From the NCBI GenBank assembly GCA_946186665.1, contig CAMHOE010000016.1, positions 1-48,714 on the forward strand: a stretch of DNA of 48,714 bases. Direction: 5' to 3'. The notes below the pieces were generated by a model. It did no database searches, was not told the DNA's origin, and saw only the letters and a program-made list of their open reading frames with translations. The position numbers were made by a program, and so were the translations under genes. Shown piece after piece: positions 25,022 to 33,766 of this stretch (the first letter of the stretch is position 1; each line of letters begins with the position of its first letter). The DNA is from an uncultured Clostridia bacterium (GTDB lineage: Bacteria > Bacillota > Clostridia > Oscillospirales > Acutalibacteraceae).

Positions 25022-28000
25022 ATGGAATTTGTACATCTTCATGTTCATACGGAATATAGCCTTCTTGATGGGGCATGCAGAATAAAAGATTATGTTAAAA
25101 GAGTGCGCTCTCTGGGGCAAAGTGCCGCCGCTATAACAGACCACGGCGTTATGTATGGGGCTGTGGAATTCTATAAGACGGCAAAGGCTGAGGGTGTAAA
25201 GCCTGTTATCGGCTGTGAAATGTATGTCGCTCCACGAAGCCGGCTTGACAGGCAAAATGAATTTGACAGGGATATACACCACCTTGTATTGCTTTGTGAA
25301 AATAATATCGGCTATCAGAACCTTATCAAGCTTGTGTCCCTTGCATGGACAGAGGGCTTCTATAGTAAACCGAGAATTGATATGGAGCTTCTTGAAAAAT
25401 ATCACGAGGGGCTTATAGCTTTATCCGCCTGCCTTGCCGGTGAAATACCTAAGGCTCTTGCAAAAAATGACTATGGCGCCGCTAAACAGGCGGCACTTAA
25501 ATATAAAAGAATATTCGGTGAAAATAACTTCTTCCTTGAATTGCAAAATCATGGTATACGTCAGCAGAAAATGATAACCCCCTATATCGTAAAGCTTTCC
25601 GAAGACTGTGACATTCCTCTCGTCGCAACTAACGACTGTCACTACATCACCAAAGAGGACAGCAAAATACAGGATATACTTCTCTGTATACAGACGAACC
25701 GTACCCTCAAGGAAGAAAATCCTATGCGCTTCCCTACAAATGAATTCTATGTAAAAAGCACTGAGGAAATGCTCTCGCTTTTTCCGCTGTATCCTCAGGC
25801 AATATCAAATACTGAGGCTATCGCTGAAAGATGTAATGTGGAACTGGAATTCGGCAAGCTAAAGCTTCCGCATTTTGATGTGCCGGACGGTATTGACCAT
25901 ACAGAATATTTCCGTAAGCAATGCTATAAGGGACTTGCAAGGCGCTACGGGGAAAATCCTGACAATTCACTTGTCGACAGACTTGAATATGAAATAAAGA
26001 CAATTTCCGCAATGGGATATGTGGATTACTTTCTGATAGTGCATGATTACGTGAGCTTTGCACGGAAGTCTGGTATCCCTGTAGGTCTTGGCAGAGGTTC
26101 GGGCGCAGGAAGTCTTGCGGCTTACTGTATCGGAATAACCGGCGTGGACCCCATAAAATATGACCTTCTCTTTGAGAGATTTCTTAATCCCGAAAGAGTC
26201 AGTATGCCGGACTTCGATATAGACTTCTGTAAGGAAAGACGCCACGAGGTAATAGACTATGTTAAACGAAAATACGGCAGTGACCATGTAGCGCAGATAA
26301 TATCCTTTGGAACAATGGCGGCAAAGGCGGCTGTGCGTGACGCAGGACGTGTAATGGGTCTGCCCTATGCCACCTGTGACAAGGCGGCTAAGCTTATTCC
26401 GATGGCTCTGGGAATAACAATTGAAAAAGCGCTGAAGGCTTCTTCTGAGCTGAAAGCCTTATATGACAATGATCCGGAAATCAAAGAGCTTATAGATACC
26501 GCTTCAAAATTAGAGGGTATGCCGAGACACGCCACAACTCATGCGGCAGGTATCGTAATTACAGAAAAGCCTGTGAGTGATATCGTTCCGCTGTCAAAAA
26601 ATGATGACGCTGTGGTGACTCAGTATACCATGACGACTCTTGACGAGCTGGGTCTGCTGAAAATGGATTTTCTCGGTCTGAGAAACCTGACTGTCATAAA
26701 CGACGCAGAGCAGGAAATAAAAAAGCAGTATCCGGATTTTTCTGTAGAGAACATCCCTATGGATGACAAGGCTGTTTTTGAGATGTTTTCAGCAGGAGAT
26801 ACAGAGGGTGTCTTTCAGTTTGAATCGGCAGGCATGAAGCGTGTGCTCACACAGCTACGACCGGAAAACATTGAGGATATTATCGCTGTTATATCCTTGT
26901 ATCGTCCCGGACCTATGGAGTCTATCCCCCGTTATATCGAAAACCGTCATGACCCGAAAAAAGTGACATATAAGCATCCGCTTTTAAAACCGATACTGAA
27001 AGTCACCTACGGCTGTATCGTCTATCAGGAACAGGTTATGCAGATATTCCGTTCACTTGCAGGTTATTCACTGGGACGCGCGGATATCGTGAGAAGAGCT
27101 ATGTCCAAAAAGAAAAAGGACGTTATGGAAAAGGAACGCAGGATATTCATTGAGGGTCTGACGGACGAAAACGGCAATGTTCTGGTAGAGGGATGTATAC
27201 GCCGTGGTGTGCCGAAAAAAACTGCCGAAGAGATATTCTCTGAGATGGAGAGCTTTGCTTCCTATGCCTTCAACAAATCCCATGCGGCAAGCTATGCGCT
27301 GCTTGCATATCAGACAGCATATCTGAAATGTCATCATACCGGAGCGTATTTAGCGGCGCTGCTTACAAGTGTACTTGAAAATTCCGGAAAGGTGGCAGTG
27401 TATATTGACGAGTGCAGCAAGTACGGAATAAAGGTAAAAAGTCCCCACGTCAACACCAGCTATGCAGGCTTTACCATACAGAACAATGAAATAAGCTTCG
27501 GACTTATGGCTGTGAAAAATCTTGGAAGAGGGCTTATAGAAGCCATTGTAAAGGAGCGGCAGAAGGGACTGTTCACGTCCTTTTATGATTTCTGCTACAG
27601 GATGTACGGCACTGAATTGAACCGCCGCGCAGTTGAGGGACTTATATACTGCGGCGCACTTGACGGTCTGGGTGCAAGCAGACGTCAGATGTGCGTGGCG
27701 GTGATAACATTCCTTGACCACATCAGCGAGGACAGACGGCGCAGTGTGGAAGGACAGCTTGACTTGTTTGGTATGTCCGACGAAAATGGTATCTCCGAAC
27801 CGCCGCTGCCTGTGGTAAGCGAGTTTCCGCAGTCAGAGCTTCTGAATATGGAAAAGCAGTCTGCCGGAATGTATCTCAGCGGTCATCCCCTTATGGAGTA
27901 TGATAACGTGATACGCACCGCAGGAGCGGACAAGATAATTGACATCAGGAATGATGATACTTCATATCCTGACGGAAAGCGCATTGACCTTTTTGCCATA

Positions 28001-28549
28001 GTGGAAAAGGTAAAGACAAAGACCACGAAAAACGGCCGTACTATGGCATTTGTTGACCTTGAGGACAAATACGGCAGTATAGAGCTGATAGTATTTCCGG
28101 AAACTCTTTCACGGTTCGGGAATATAATCCATGAGGGAAATATCCTGAGGATAGATGCTTCTGTTACCAACCGTGACGAAGAGAATGTAAAGCTGATATG
28201 CAATTCTGTACAGCCTGCGCCGAAGCAGCTTTCCCTGCTGACAGATGATGACATTGCAAAGGGCAGGACAAAAAATAAACCGTCCTCAGCTTCAAAAAGC
28301 CCAAAAGACGCACAAAAAAAGCCCTTATCAAAGGGCTTGTATCTGCGTGTAAGGAATAACACCTGCACCGAGTACAAAAGAGCGATGCAGATAGTTAAGA
28401 TATTTGACGGCGGAACTCCGCTATATATATATTTCACGGAGGACAACAAGCTCTGGCACGCTCCGCAATCACTTTACATTGACCCGAACGATGTCATGAT
28501 AAGGGAGCTTAAAAAGCGTCTCGGAGACGAAAACGCCGTTCTTGTTTAG
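25022..28549 (+). CDS. dnaE: DNA polymerase III subunit alpha (DnaE)
   Basis: A 1,175-residue replicative polymerase of the DnaE type. The start is ATG 25022 (MEFVHLHVHTEYSLLDGACRI), in line with family N-termini and preceded by AGGGAG. Domains in order: PHP (residues ~1-200, HVHTEYSLLDG and DHG), polymerase palm with GRGSGAGSLAAYCIGIT and the catalytic-aspartate motif MPDFDIDFC, fingers (RPGPMESIPRYIENR, VYQEQVM), beta-clamp region, and a C-terminal OB fold (DLFAIVEKVKTKTTKNGRTMAFVDLEDKYG). There is no inserted exonuclease domain, so it is not PolC. The extreme C-terminus (LSKGLYLRVRNNTCTEYKRAMQIVKIFDG) is a short extension common in clostridial DnaE. It is the only replication gene in the window. 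Confidence 0.97.
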   Translation: MEFVHLHVHTEYSLLDGACRIKDYVKRVRSLGQSAAAITDHGVMYGAVEFYKTAKAEGVKPVIGCEMYVAPRSRLDRQNEFDRDIHHLVLLCENNIGYQNLIKLVSLAWTEGFYSKPRIDMELLEKYHEGLIALSACLAGEIPKALAKNDYGAAKQAALKYKRIFGENNFFLELQNHGIRQQKMITPYIVKLSEDCDIPLVATNDCHYITKEDSKIQDILLCIQTNRTLKEENPMRFPTNEFYVKSTEEMLSLFPLYPQAISNTEAIAERCNVELEFGKLKLPHFDVPDGIDHTEYFRKQCYKGLARRYGENPDNSLVDRLEYEIKTISAMGYVDYFLIVHDYVSFARKSGIPVGLGRGSGAGSLAAYCIGITGVDPIKYDLLFERFLNPERVSMPDFDIDFCKERRHEVIDYVKRKYGSDHVAQIISFGTMAAKAAVRDAGRVMGLPYATCDKAAKLIPMALGITIEKALKASSELKALYDNDPEIKELIDTASKLEGMPRHATTHAAGIVITEKPVSDIVPLSKNDDAVVTQYTMTTLDELGLLKMDFLGLRNLTVINDAEQEIKKQYPDFSVENIPMDDKAVFEMFSAGDTEGVFQFESAGMKRVLTQLRPENIEDIIAVISLYRPGPMESIPRYIENRHDPKKVTYKHPLLKPILKVTYGCIVYQEQVMQIFRSLAGYSLGRADIVRRAMSKKKKDVMEKERRIFIEGLTDENGNVLVEGCIRRGVPKKTAEEIFSEMESFASYAFNKSHAASYALLAYQTAYLKCHHTGAYLAALLTSVLENSGKVAVYIDECSKYGIKVKSPHVNTSYAGFTIQNNEISFGLMAVKNLGRGLIEAIVKERQKGLFTSFYDFCYRMYGTELNRRAVEGLIYCGALDGLGASRRQMCVAVITFLDHISEDRRRSVEGQLDLFGMSDENGISEPPLPVVSEFPQSELLNMEKQSAGMYLSGHPLMEYDNVIRTAGADKIIDIRNDDTSYPDGKRIDLFAIVEKVKTKTTKNGRTMAFVDLEDKYGSIELIVFPETLSRFGNIIHEGNILRIDASVTNRDEENVKLICNSVQPAPKQLSLLTDDDIAKGRTKNKPSSASKSPKDAQKKPLSKGLYLRVRNNTCTEYKRAMQIVKIFDGGTPLYIYFTEDNKLWHAPQSLYIDPNDVMIRELKKRLGDENAVLV

Positions 28550-29154
28550 CTCCAGCGCAAGGCTTGCACACCCGATTCACGTTGGCGTTCGTACCCCAAG
28601 GGCACTTCCTACGGGCGCTAACGCTCACTCTGTTTAGTCTGACCGAACATCTTCCTGCCCGCGATTGACGGCGGCGCAAGGCTTGCGCTCCCGATTCGCG
28701 TTGGCGTTCGCTTGCGCTCACTCTGACAATATAACCGAAACTTCATTGTCCTCGATTGACGGCGCAGACTTGTGAGACAATATTCCCCATCCGCCGGCGC
28801 AGGCTAAGAGCCTGCTGTTTCGGCTGTTTTCTCCGGACATATAGTTTCTTTCCCTCCTGAACTTTATGCGCCTGTGCAGTTTGAAGTTGTAGTTTATATT
28901 ATACTTACTATATTTCGTTTTCGCTTTAGCGAAAACGCACCACAACTATTCACTATTCACTATTCACCATTCACTATTCACTATTTCCGCTCCCTGAGGA
29001 GCGCGACGCGGACGGTTCGATAAGAAGCAGATGCGTTCTAAGTAGTCCAGTGCGGTCACGCACCGACGCGGACGGTTCAATAAGAAGCTGATGCGTTCTA
29101 AGTAGTTCAGTGCGGTCACGCACCGTTGCTAAGTTGTCCAGTGCGGTCACGCAC
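28550..29154. repeat. Large mosaic repeat island between dnaE and the ABC ATPase
   Basis: It contains two copies of the CGATTCGCGTTGGCGTTCG / GCTCACTCTG module (about 28575-28735), a CCGCCGGCGCAGGCT with GCCTGCTGTTTCGGCTG segment, a GGACATATAGTTTCTTTCC module (28838-28875), the palindrome TTTCGTTTTCGC/GCGAAAACG with ATTCACT heptads (28905-28985), and finally, on the minus strand, modules 1-4 of the composite gene-end element duplicated in tandem (28990-29154). Its first hairpin, GGTGCGTGACCGCAC, starts at the stop codon of the ATPase gene. No gene is supported. Confidence 0.8.
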
Positions 29155-29862
29155 CTACCATTCGATTTGTTCGATGGGTAGGGGTTCGGGGTTGACTACG
29201 TTGCTGATGACTTTGCCGCTGCGCATACGGATGACTCTGTTCGCCATCGGTGTAATAGCGGAATTGTGAGTGATGAGCACTACCGTCATACCGTCCTCAC
29301 GACACTTTGTCTGGAGGAATTTCAGAATGTTCTTGCCGGTGTTGTAGTCGAGAGCGCCTGTAGGCTCATCGCATAGCAGGAGCTTCGGCTTTTTGGCAAG
29401 CGCCCTTGCTATGGAAACTCTCTGTTGTTCACCGCCTGAAAGCTGGGCAGGAAAATTGTTTTTTCTCTCCGAAAGACCTACGCTGTCAAGCGCCGTATCA
29501 GCGTCCATAGAGTCACGGCATATCTGTGTTGCAAGCTCTACGTTTTCACGCGCGGTAAGGTTCGGCACAAGATTGTAAAACTGGAACACAAAACCGATAT
29601 CATATCTTCTGTAGGAAGCAAGCTCACGCTTGTTAAGGCGGCTTATATCCTTGCCGCCTACCATTATCTTACCCTCGTCACAGCTGTCTATCCCGCCGAG
29701 AATATTCAGTACAGTTGTTTTTCCTGCGCCGCTCAGCCCTACCACAACGGCAAACTCACCCTCATCTATAGAGAAGCTCACACCGTCTGCCGCTGTTATA
29801 GTTACCTCGCCTATCTTATAGCGTTTGTATACATTTTGAAATTCTACAAAATTCTTCATCAT
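29155..29862 (-). CDS. ABC transporter ATP-binding protein (LolD/MacB type)
   Basis: A 235-residue ATPase that would energise an FtsX/MacB-type permease. Walker [10 protein letters not shown] (residues 42-50), Q-loop in [11 protein letters not shown], signature [15 protein letters not shown], Walker [15 protein letters not shown]-switch VVLITHNS. The EPTGALD motif is characteristic of the MacB/LolD family. The second ATG (29859) has better spacing from AAAGGA, so the real N-terminus may be MKNFVEF. No permease is adjacent; the closest candidate is the 1,174-residue FtsX protein at 12506, also on the minus strand. The stop codon abuts the composite gene-end repeat. Confidence 0.95.
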   Translation of the reverse strand: MMKNFVEFQNVYKRYKIGEVTITAADGVSFSIDEGEFAVVVGLSGAGKTTVLNILGGIDSCDEGKIMVGGKDISRLNKRELASYRRYDIGFVFQFYNLVPNLTARENVELATQICRDSMDADTALDSVGLSERKNNFPAQLSGGEQQRVSIARALAKKPKLLLCDEPTGALDYNTGKNILKFLQTKCREDGMTVVLITHNSAITPMANRVIRMRSGKVISNVVNPEPLPIEQIEW

Positions 29863-29905
29863 ATTCCTTTACCTCTTTATCCGGATATCTGTAAGTGTTA
29901 AGTAT

Positions 29906-29934
29906 ATTGTACACCAAAAAGTTTTCCGTGTCAC
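29906..29934 (-). promoter_or_regulatory. Promoter of the ABC ATPase gene
   Basis: -35 GTGACA (29929-29934), 17 bases, -10 TACAAT (29906-29911), about 40 bases before the start codon. Confidence 0.6.
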
Positions 29935-29964
29935 TCATTTTCTTCCGATAATTTCAGAACTAAT

Positions 29965-30000
29965 AAAGGTACATTATCTTTTTGTGGATAATGTACCTTT
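29965..30000 (-). terminator. Terminator of the GGDEF gene
   Basis: AAAGGTACATTATC (29965-29978) pairs perfectly with GATAATGTACCTTT (29987-30000), followed by a U-rich stretch on the minus strand. Confidence 0.85.
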
Positions 30001-30025
30001 TGTGTTTGTTCAAATACAGAATGTA

Positions 30026-33000
30026 TCAGGTATGTGCTTCTTCCATAGAGTCGGTTTCGGGTCTCCAGACACTGTAGTCAGATTTCTGGTTCTTCTTGAC
30101 TATGTAAAGCTTGCTGTCGGCGTGTTTAAGGGCGATATCCATAGACTCATGGTCATACCTGTCCATAGACGCGATACCTATGGAACACGATACCTTATGG
30201 TCGTCGGATATGCTTACGCTTCCCTTTACAGCGGCTTCGATATCATCAACAAAGTGATTGTTCCTGTCTATCTCTTTGTAAATCTCTTTGGCTTTTTCTA
30301 TGCCGTCGTCAAGTCCGTGTCCGGGCATTATCATCAGGAACTCGTCTCCGCCATATCGCACGATGTAGCCGTCTTCACCGACAACATGCTCAAACAATCT
30401 GGAGAAGCCTTTAAGTATAACGTCGCCTACAGCGTGTCCGAAGGTATCGTTGCACAGCTTGAAATTATCAAGGTCCATGTACAGTACTGTTGCGCATACG
30501 TCTTTCTTTGAGCCGCTTCTTACAAGCTCCTCATAGTCATTTATCTTTTTGGTAAAGCCCTGTCTGTTCAGAAGTCCTGTAAGCAGGTCTGTAACGGCGC
30601 TCTTCTGGAGCTTCTTGTTCATCTCGCTTATCTCTTCGCTTGCCTTCAGGCGGTATAATGTGTCAGTGAGCTGACGGAGCGCAAACTTGAATATGGTTAT
30701 GTCATTCCGGTCAAGGACGATTATATTGCTTGTCATATTCTCCTGCAAGTCAATAGCGGCAATCATATAGCCGGAAAGCCTATCGTTTACGGAAAGCGGA
30801 ACACAGCCGAAGGATACTATATTGTTTATTCCGAACAGCGACACAATGGATGTGTACTCGTAGAACTCACGCTCAAATCTTGAAGCCACAAATTCCTTCT
30901 TGTGCTTTTTAAAGTAGTCTGTGATCTCTCTGAGCTGCTCATCAGTTATTTTCAGGTCACTGCAATTGTACCTGATAACAGGCTTTTTGTCCACTATCTC
31001 CACATACAGTATGCTGTCGATATTATAGTTGTTCTGCATGGTCGCCATAGAGTTTTCTATGATATCCTCAGCAGTATAGTTCTCTTTATTGAGAAGCTCC
31101 TGCCATGCAACAAGAAAATCGATACCCTTTGTCTTATCACTGAGCATCATTTCCATTTCGCCCAGCTGAGCAAGCTCCTCAAGCTGATATTTGTTTACGT
31201 TGTTAAGGGGAAGGTCTGCGCGCTTTGAGATGAGCGACTTCTTATGCAGCCGCGCAAAAATCACTTCTTCCTTGTGCTTGTAGCCGTTCTTTGTGCAGAA
31301 CTCCATACAGGCTTCCAGTATCTCCTCAGCCTTTTCAGGCTCGTTCTGCGCATCATACAAATCAGCCTGTTCAAGAGCAAACATAGTATATACAAAGAAG
31401 TGCAGTCCTTCGCTTCTCATCATATGGAACTTTGCTTTATCAAAGCATCCCTGCGCACGTTCTATGCTGTCAGCCTTTTCAAGCAGACCCTTTACAAAAT
31501 AGTAGAAGAACATATCGTCATCCCAGAGGAAATAGCTGGGCTCTCCGTCCGGATAGATGATATGGTACAGCACCCTCTCCATCTTGTTCATGTAGAAGTG
31601 GGCGTTATAGTCTATGCCCATCTTATAGCTGCAATACGCAAGCATACCGTAGACCTTTGAGATATTGCAAATGGTCATCCTGTGTTTCTTTATAGACTTA
31701 AGTATCTTTGTGCAATACACAAGGTAATTGTAAGCCGTCTCAAAGTTATCCGCAAGTATAGCATTTGTCGCCATATTATAAAGCGTCTCTACTACAAAAT
31801 AGTACTGCTTCTGTCTGAAGAATATATCGAGTGCTTTATTGAAATAATCATTTGCAAGTGAGAACTGTTCGCTTACTATCCTGTTGAAGCCCAGACCGTT
31901 ATATATATGAGCCTCCTCTATAGGGTTGTTCTGCCGCTCGATTATTTCAAGACATTTTTTATAGTAATAATCAACATAGGCAAAGCAGCCATAGCCCTGA
32001 GCCATGAACACATTCTTTTTATAAGCTGCGATTATGACTCTTTCATTATTGAGCATAAGAGCAAGCTCCATAGCCTTTTTGAAATGCTCCTGCTCCTCGC
32101 ATTTCTGTGTAACATAATTTTCACGGGTATTGCCGCAGCCGAAGAACAAGATATGCGCAAGGTGGTTATAAGCCTTATGCTCCATCGCCATATCGCTGAA
32201 CTCTTCAAGAGCGTCTCCTTCAAGGCACCTGTCCCAGCGGTATGTATTGTTCCAGCTGTCAAGAGAATATATATAGAACGCAAGCTGAGCCTTGAACTGA
32301 TACTCTTCCGTACCTATTTTTTTAGCTATCCTCTCGCATTTATCGGAATTCTTTTTAGCAAGCCCTCTCTGTCCCTCATAGCTTTCGCACAAAGTAAGAA
32401 GATAATAGTACTGGAAGGCGTATTTCAGGTCGGGGTGGCGGCTGTTTATATTTTTAAGCTTTTCACACATTATAAGTGACGTTGTTATATTTTTGTCATA
32501 CAAAGCCGCATAAGCATACAGCGTATAGAACTCTGCCCTGTTCTTGAGAGACACATTGACCTTTTCCGACGATATCTTGTTATGCACTATCTTCAGATAA
32601 TACAGCGCCTGCTTTATCGCGACAGTCTGTATCATATTGTTTATCAGGACAAGATAATTCTGGAAGTCAGACATCACCGGTTCAAAGCTCTCGGTAATAT
32701 TTATATCCGTCTGTGCGTCCTGTACGTTCCAGTCCAGCATGAAGTTGAGGTCCTCTATTTTATGTACAAGGTTTGTCCACTGAGACTGGGTATATGACGG
32801 AACAACATAAGCTTCATTATAGTTTGCCAGCAGAGATATTCTCTCGTAGCTTTTCTGTATGAACTCATACAGGAAATTAAGTGTGGAATTTTCCGCAAGG
32901 TGCAGTCTGTTCAGCACCATAAAGAGAGTATGGTCCTTTGAAGCATATGCAAAAATCTTTGTCAGCGAGTCTGCAAACTGTTTGCGCTCGTATTCAGTCT

Positions 33001-33376
33001 CTACAACGATAATCTCCTCTGTACGCTGGCACCTGCCGCTCATTATGTAAGTCTCTATCGCAGAACGGCTCAGGTAATAGACCCCTGCCTTTTCCAGAAA
33101 CTCATCAACAGGTGTTTCGTAGTAGAACTTGAAATAAAGCTTTTTCACCCAGCTCAGGAAAGGCTCATACGCCTCCTGCATCCTGTTTGCTGAAAACTCA
33201 TGGTACAGCAGCTCTATATCACTGCTGCTTCTGGATACAGCCTCCTGAATATTATCTATAGGAACATTCAGGGTGTTGTAGTGCTTTACAAACAGGATAC
33301 CGCTGTGGTTCATTTCCAGACCGTGAATAAGCGAATCAACGATTTTTTTCGTATAGAGCTGAGAATATGATCCCAT
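30026..33376 (-). CDS. TPR-containing diguanylate cyclase (GGDEF) with degenerate ATPase-like N-terminus
   Basis: I place the start at ATG 33376 (MGSYSQLYTKKIV), preceded by GGGGGA; the product has 1,116 residues. Residues ~1-250 resemble a STAND/MalT-type ATPase module without Walker A (a LFMVLNRLHLAENSTLNFLYEFIQ stretch sits where Walker B is expected). Residues ~255-740 are TPR-like helical repeats (EEAHIYNGLGFNRIVSEQFSLANDYFNKALDIF). A GAF-like domain follows (~770-910), then a short coiled coil and a C-terminal GGDEF domain (LTGLLNRQGF, MDLDNFKLCNDTFGHAVGD, RYGGDEF). The active site is intact, so it should make cyclic di-GMP from GTP; the inhibitory RxxD site five residues upstream is absent. 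No membrane segment. It is a single-gene unit with its own promoter and terminator. Confidence 0.88.
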   Translation of the reverse strand: MGSYSQLYTKKIVDSLIHGLEMNHSGILFVKHYNTLNVPIDNIQEAVSRSSSDIELLYHEFSANRMQEAYEPFLSWVKKLYFKFYYETPVDEFLEKAGVYYLSRSAIETYIMSGRCQRTEEIIVVETEYERKQFADSLTKIFAYASKDHTLFMVLNRLHLAENSTLNFLYEFIQKSYERISLLANYNEAYVVPSYTQSQWTNLVHKIEDLNFMLDWNVQDAQTDINITESFEPVMSDFQNYLVLINNMIQTVAIKQALYYLKIVHNKISSEKVNVSLKNRAEFYTLYAYAALYDKNITTSLIMCEKLKNINSRHPDLKYAFQYYYLLTLCESYEGQRGLAKKNSDKCERIAKKIGTEEYQFKAQLAFYIYSLDSWNNTYRWDRCLEGDALEEFSDMAMEHKAYNHLAHILFFGCGNTRENYVTQKCEEQEHFKKAMELALMLNNERVIIAAYKKNVFMAQGYGCFAYVDYYYKKCLEIIERQNNPIEEAHIYNGLGFNRIVSEQFSLANDYFNKALDIFFRQKQYYFVVETLYNMATNAILADNFETAYNYLVYCTKILKSIKKHRMTICNISKVYGMLAYCSYKMGIDYNAHFYMNKMERVLYHIIYPDGEPSYFLWDDDMFFYYFVKGLLEKADSIERAQGCFDKAKFHMMRSEGLHFFVYTMFALEQADLYDAQNEPEKAEEILEACMEFCTKNGYKHKEEVIFARLHKKSLISKRADLPLNNVNKYQLEELAQLGEMEMMLSDKTKGIDFLVAWQELLNKENYTAEDIIENSMATMQNNYNIDSILYVEIVDKKPVIRYNCSDLKITDEQLREITDYFKKHKKEFVASRFEREFYEYTSIVSLFGINNIVSFGCVPLSVNDRLSGYMIAAIDLQENMTSNIIVLDRNDITIFKFALRQLTDTLYRLKASEEISEMNKKLQKSAVTDLLTGLLNRQGFTKKINDYEELVRSGSKKDVCATVLYMDLDNFKLCNDTFGHAVGDVILKGFSRLFEHVVGEDGYIVRYGGDEFLMIMPGHGLDDGIEKAKEIYKEIDRNNHFVDDIEAAVKGSVSISDDHKVSCSIGIASMDRYDHESMDIALKHADSKLYIVKKNQKSDYSVWRPETDSMEEAHT

Positions 33377-33614
33377 ATATTTATCCCCCAATATATTTTA
33401 AGAAGCATTCTGAAAACATCAAGGTAAATAAGCGGCGTTAAAAGTCTCCTTGTGCAGACCACCGCTGCGGCAGTATGCACAAAGCAGTCAAAACTCCCCC
33501 CGTTCCCCTCTGCTTAATAACGTTTGCCGTACATCCTTATGTTCATGCTTTCAGAACACACCTGATATCAATTTTCTTAACAGTTCTCTATTTCGTATAG
33601 AATTACACATTTAT

Positions 33615-33643
33615 ATTCTAACACACTTAGAAAAAAAGTGCAA
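33615..33643 (-). promoter_or_regulatory. Promoter of the GGDEF gene
   Basis: -35 TTGCAC (33638-33643), 17 bases, -10 TAGAAT (33615-33620). It gives a leader of about 230 bases containing a TTGTGCA/TGCACAA stem around CCGCTGCGG (33450-33481). The leader has no open frame of note. Confidence 0.7.
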
Positions 33644-33699
33644 CTTATAAAAATGTTAATATTTTTTGTCCAATTTATAAACCACATATCACAATTAGT

Positions 33700-33747
33700 G
33701 TAAAACAAAATCAGCACCGGAACGAAATTTTCCGCTCCGGTGCTGAT
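33700..33747 (-). terminator. Terminator of mltG
   Basis: ATCAGCACCGGA (33710-33721) pairs with TCCGGTGCTGAT (33736-33747), followed on the minus strand by a U-rich tract broken by one G. Confidence 0.9.
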
Positions 33748-33766
33748 ATGGATATTGCTGTAACTT

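Noticed and set aside
28509-28945. Arg- and Cys-rich minus-strand frames downstream of dnaE.
   Set aside because: They lie in repeat modules and would encode low-complexity products; the same modules elsewhere lack these frames.
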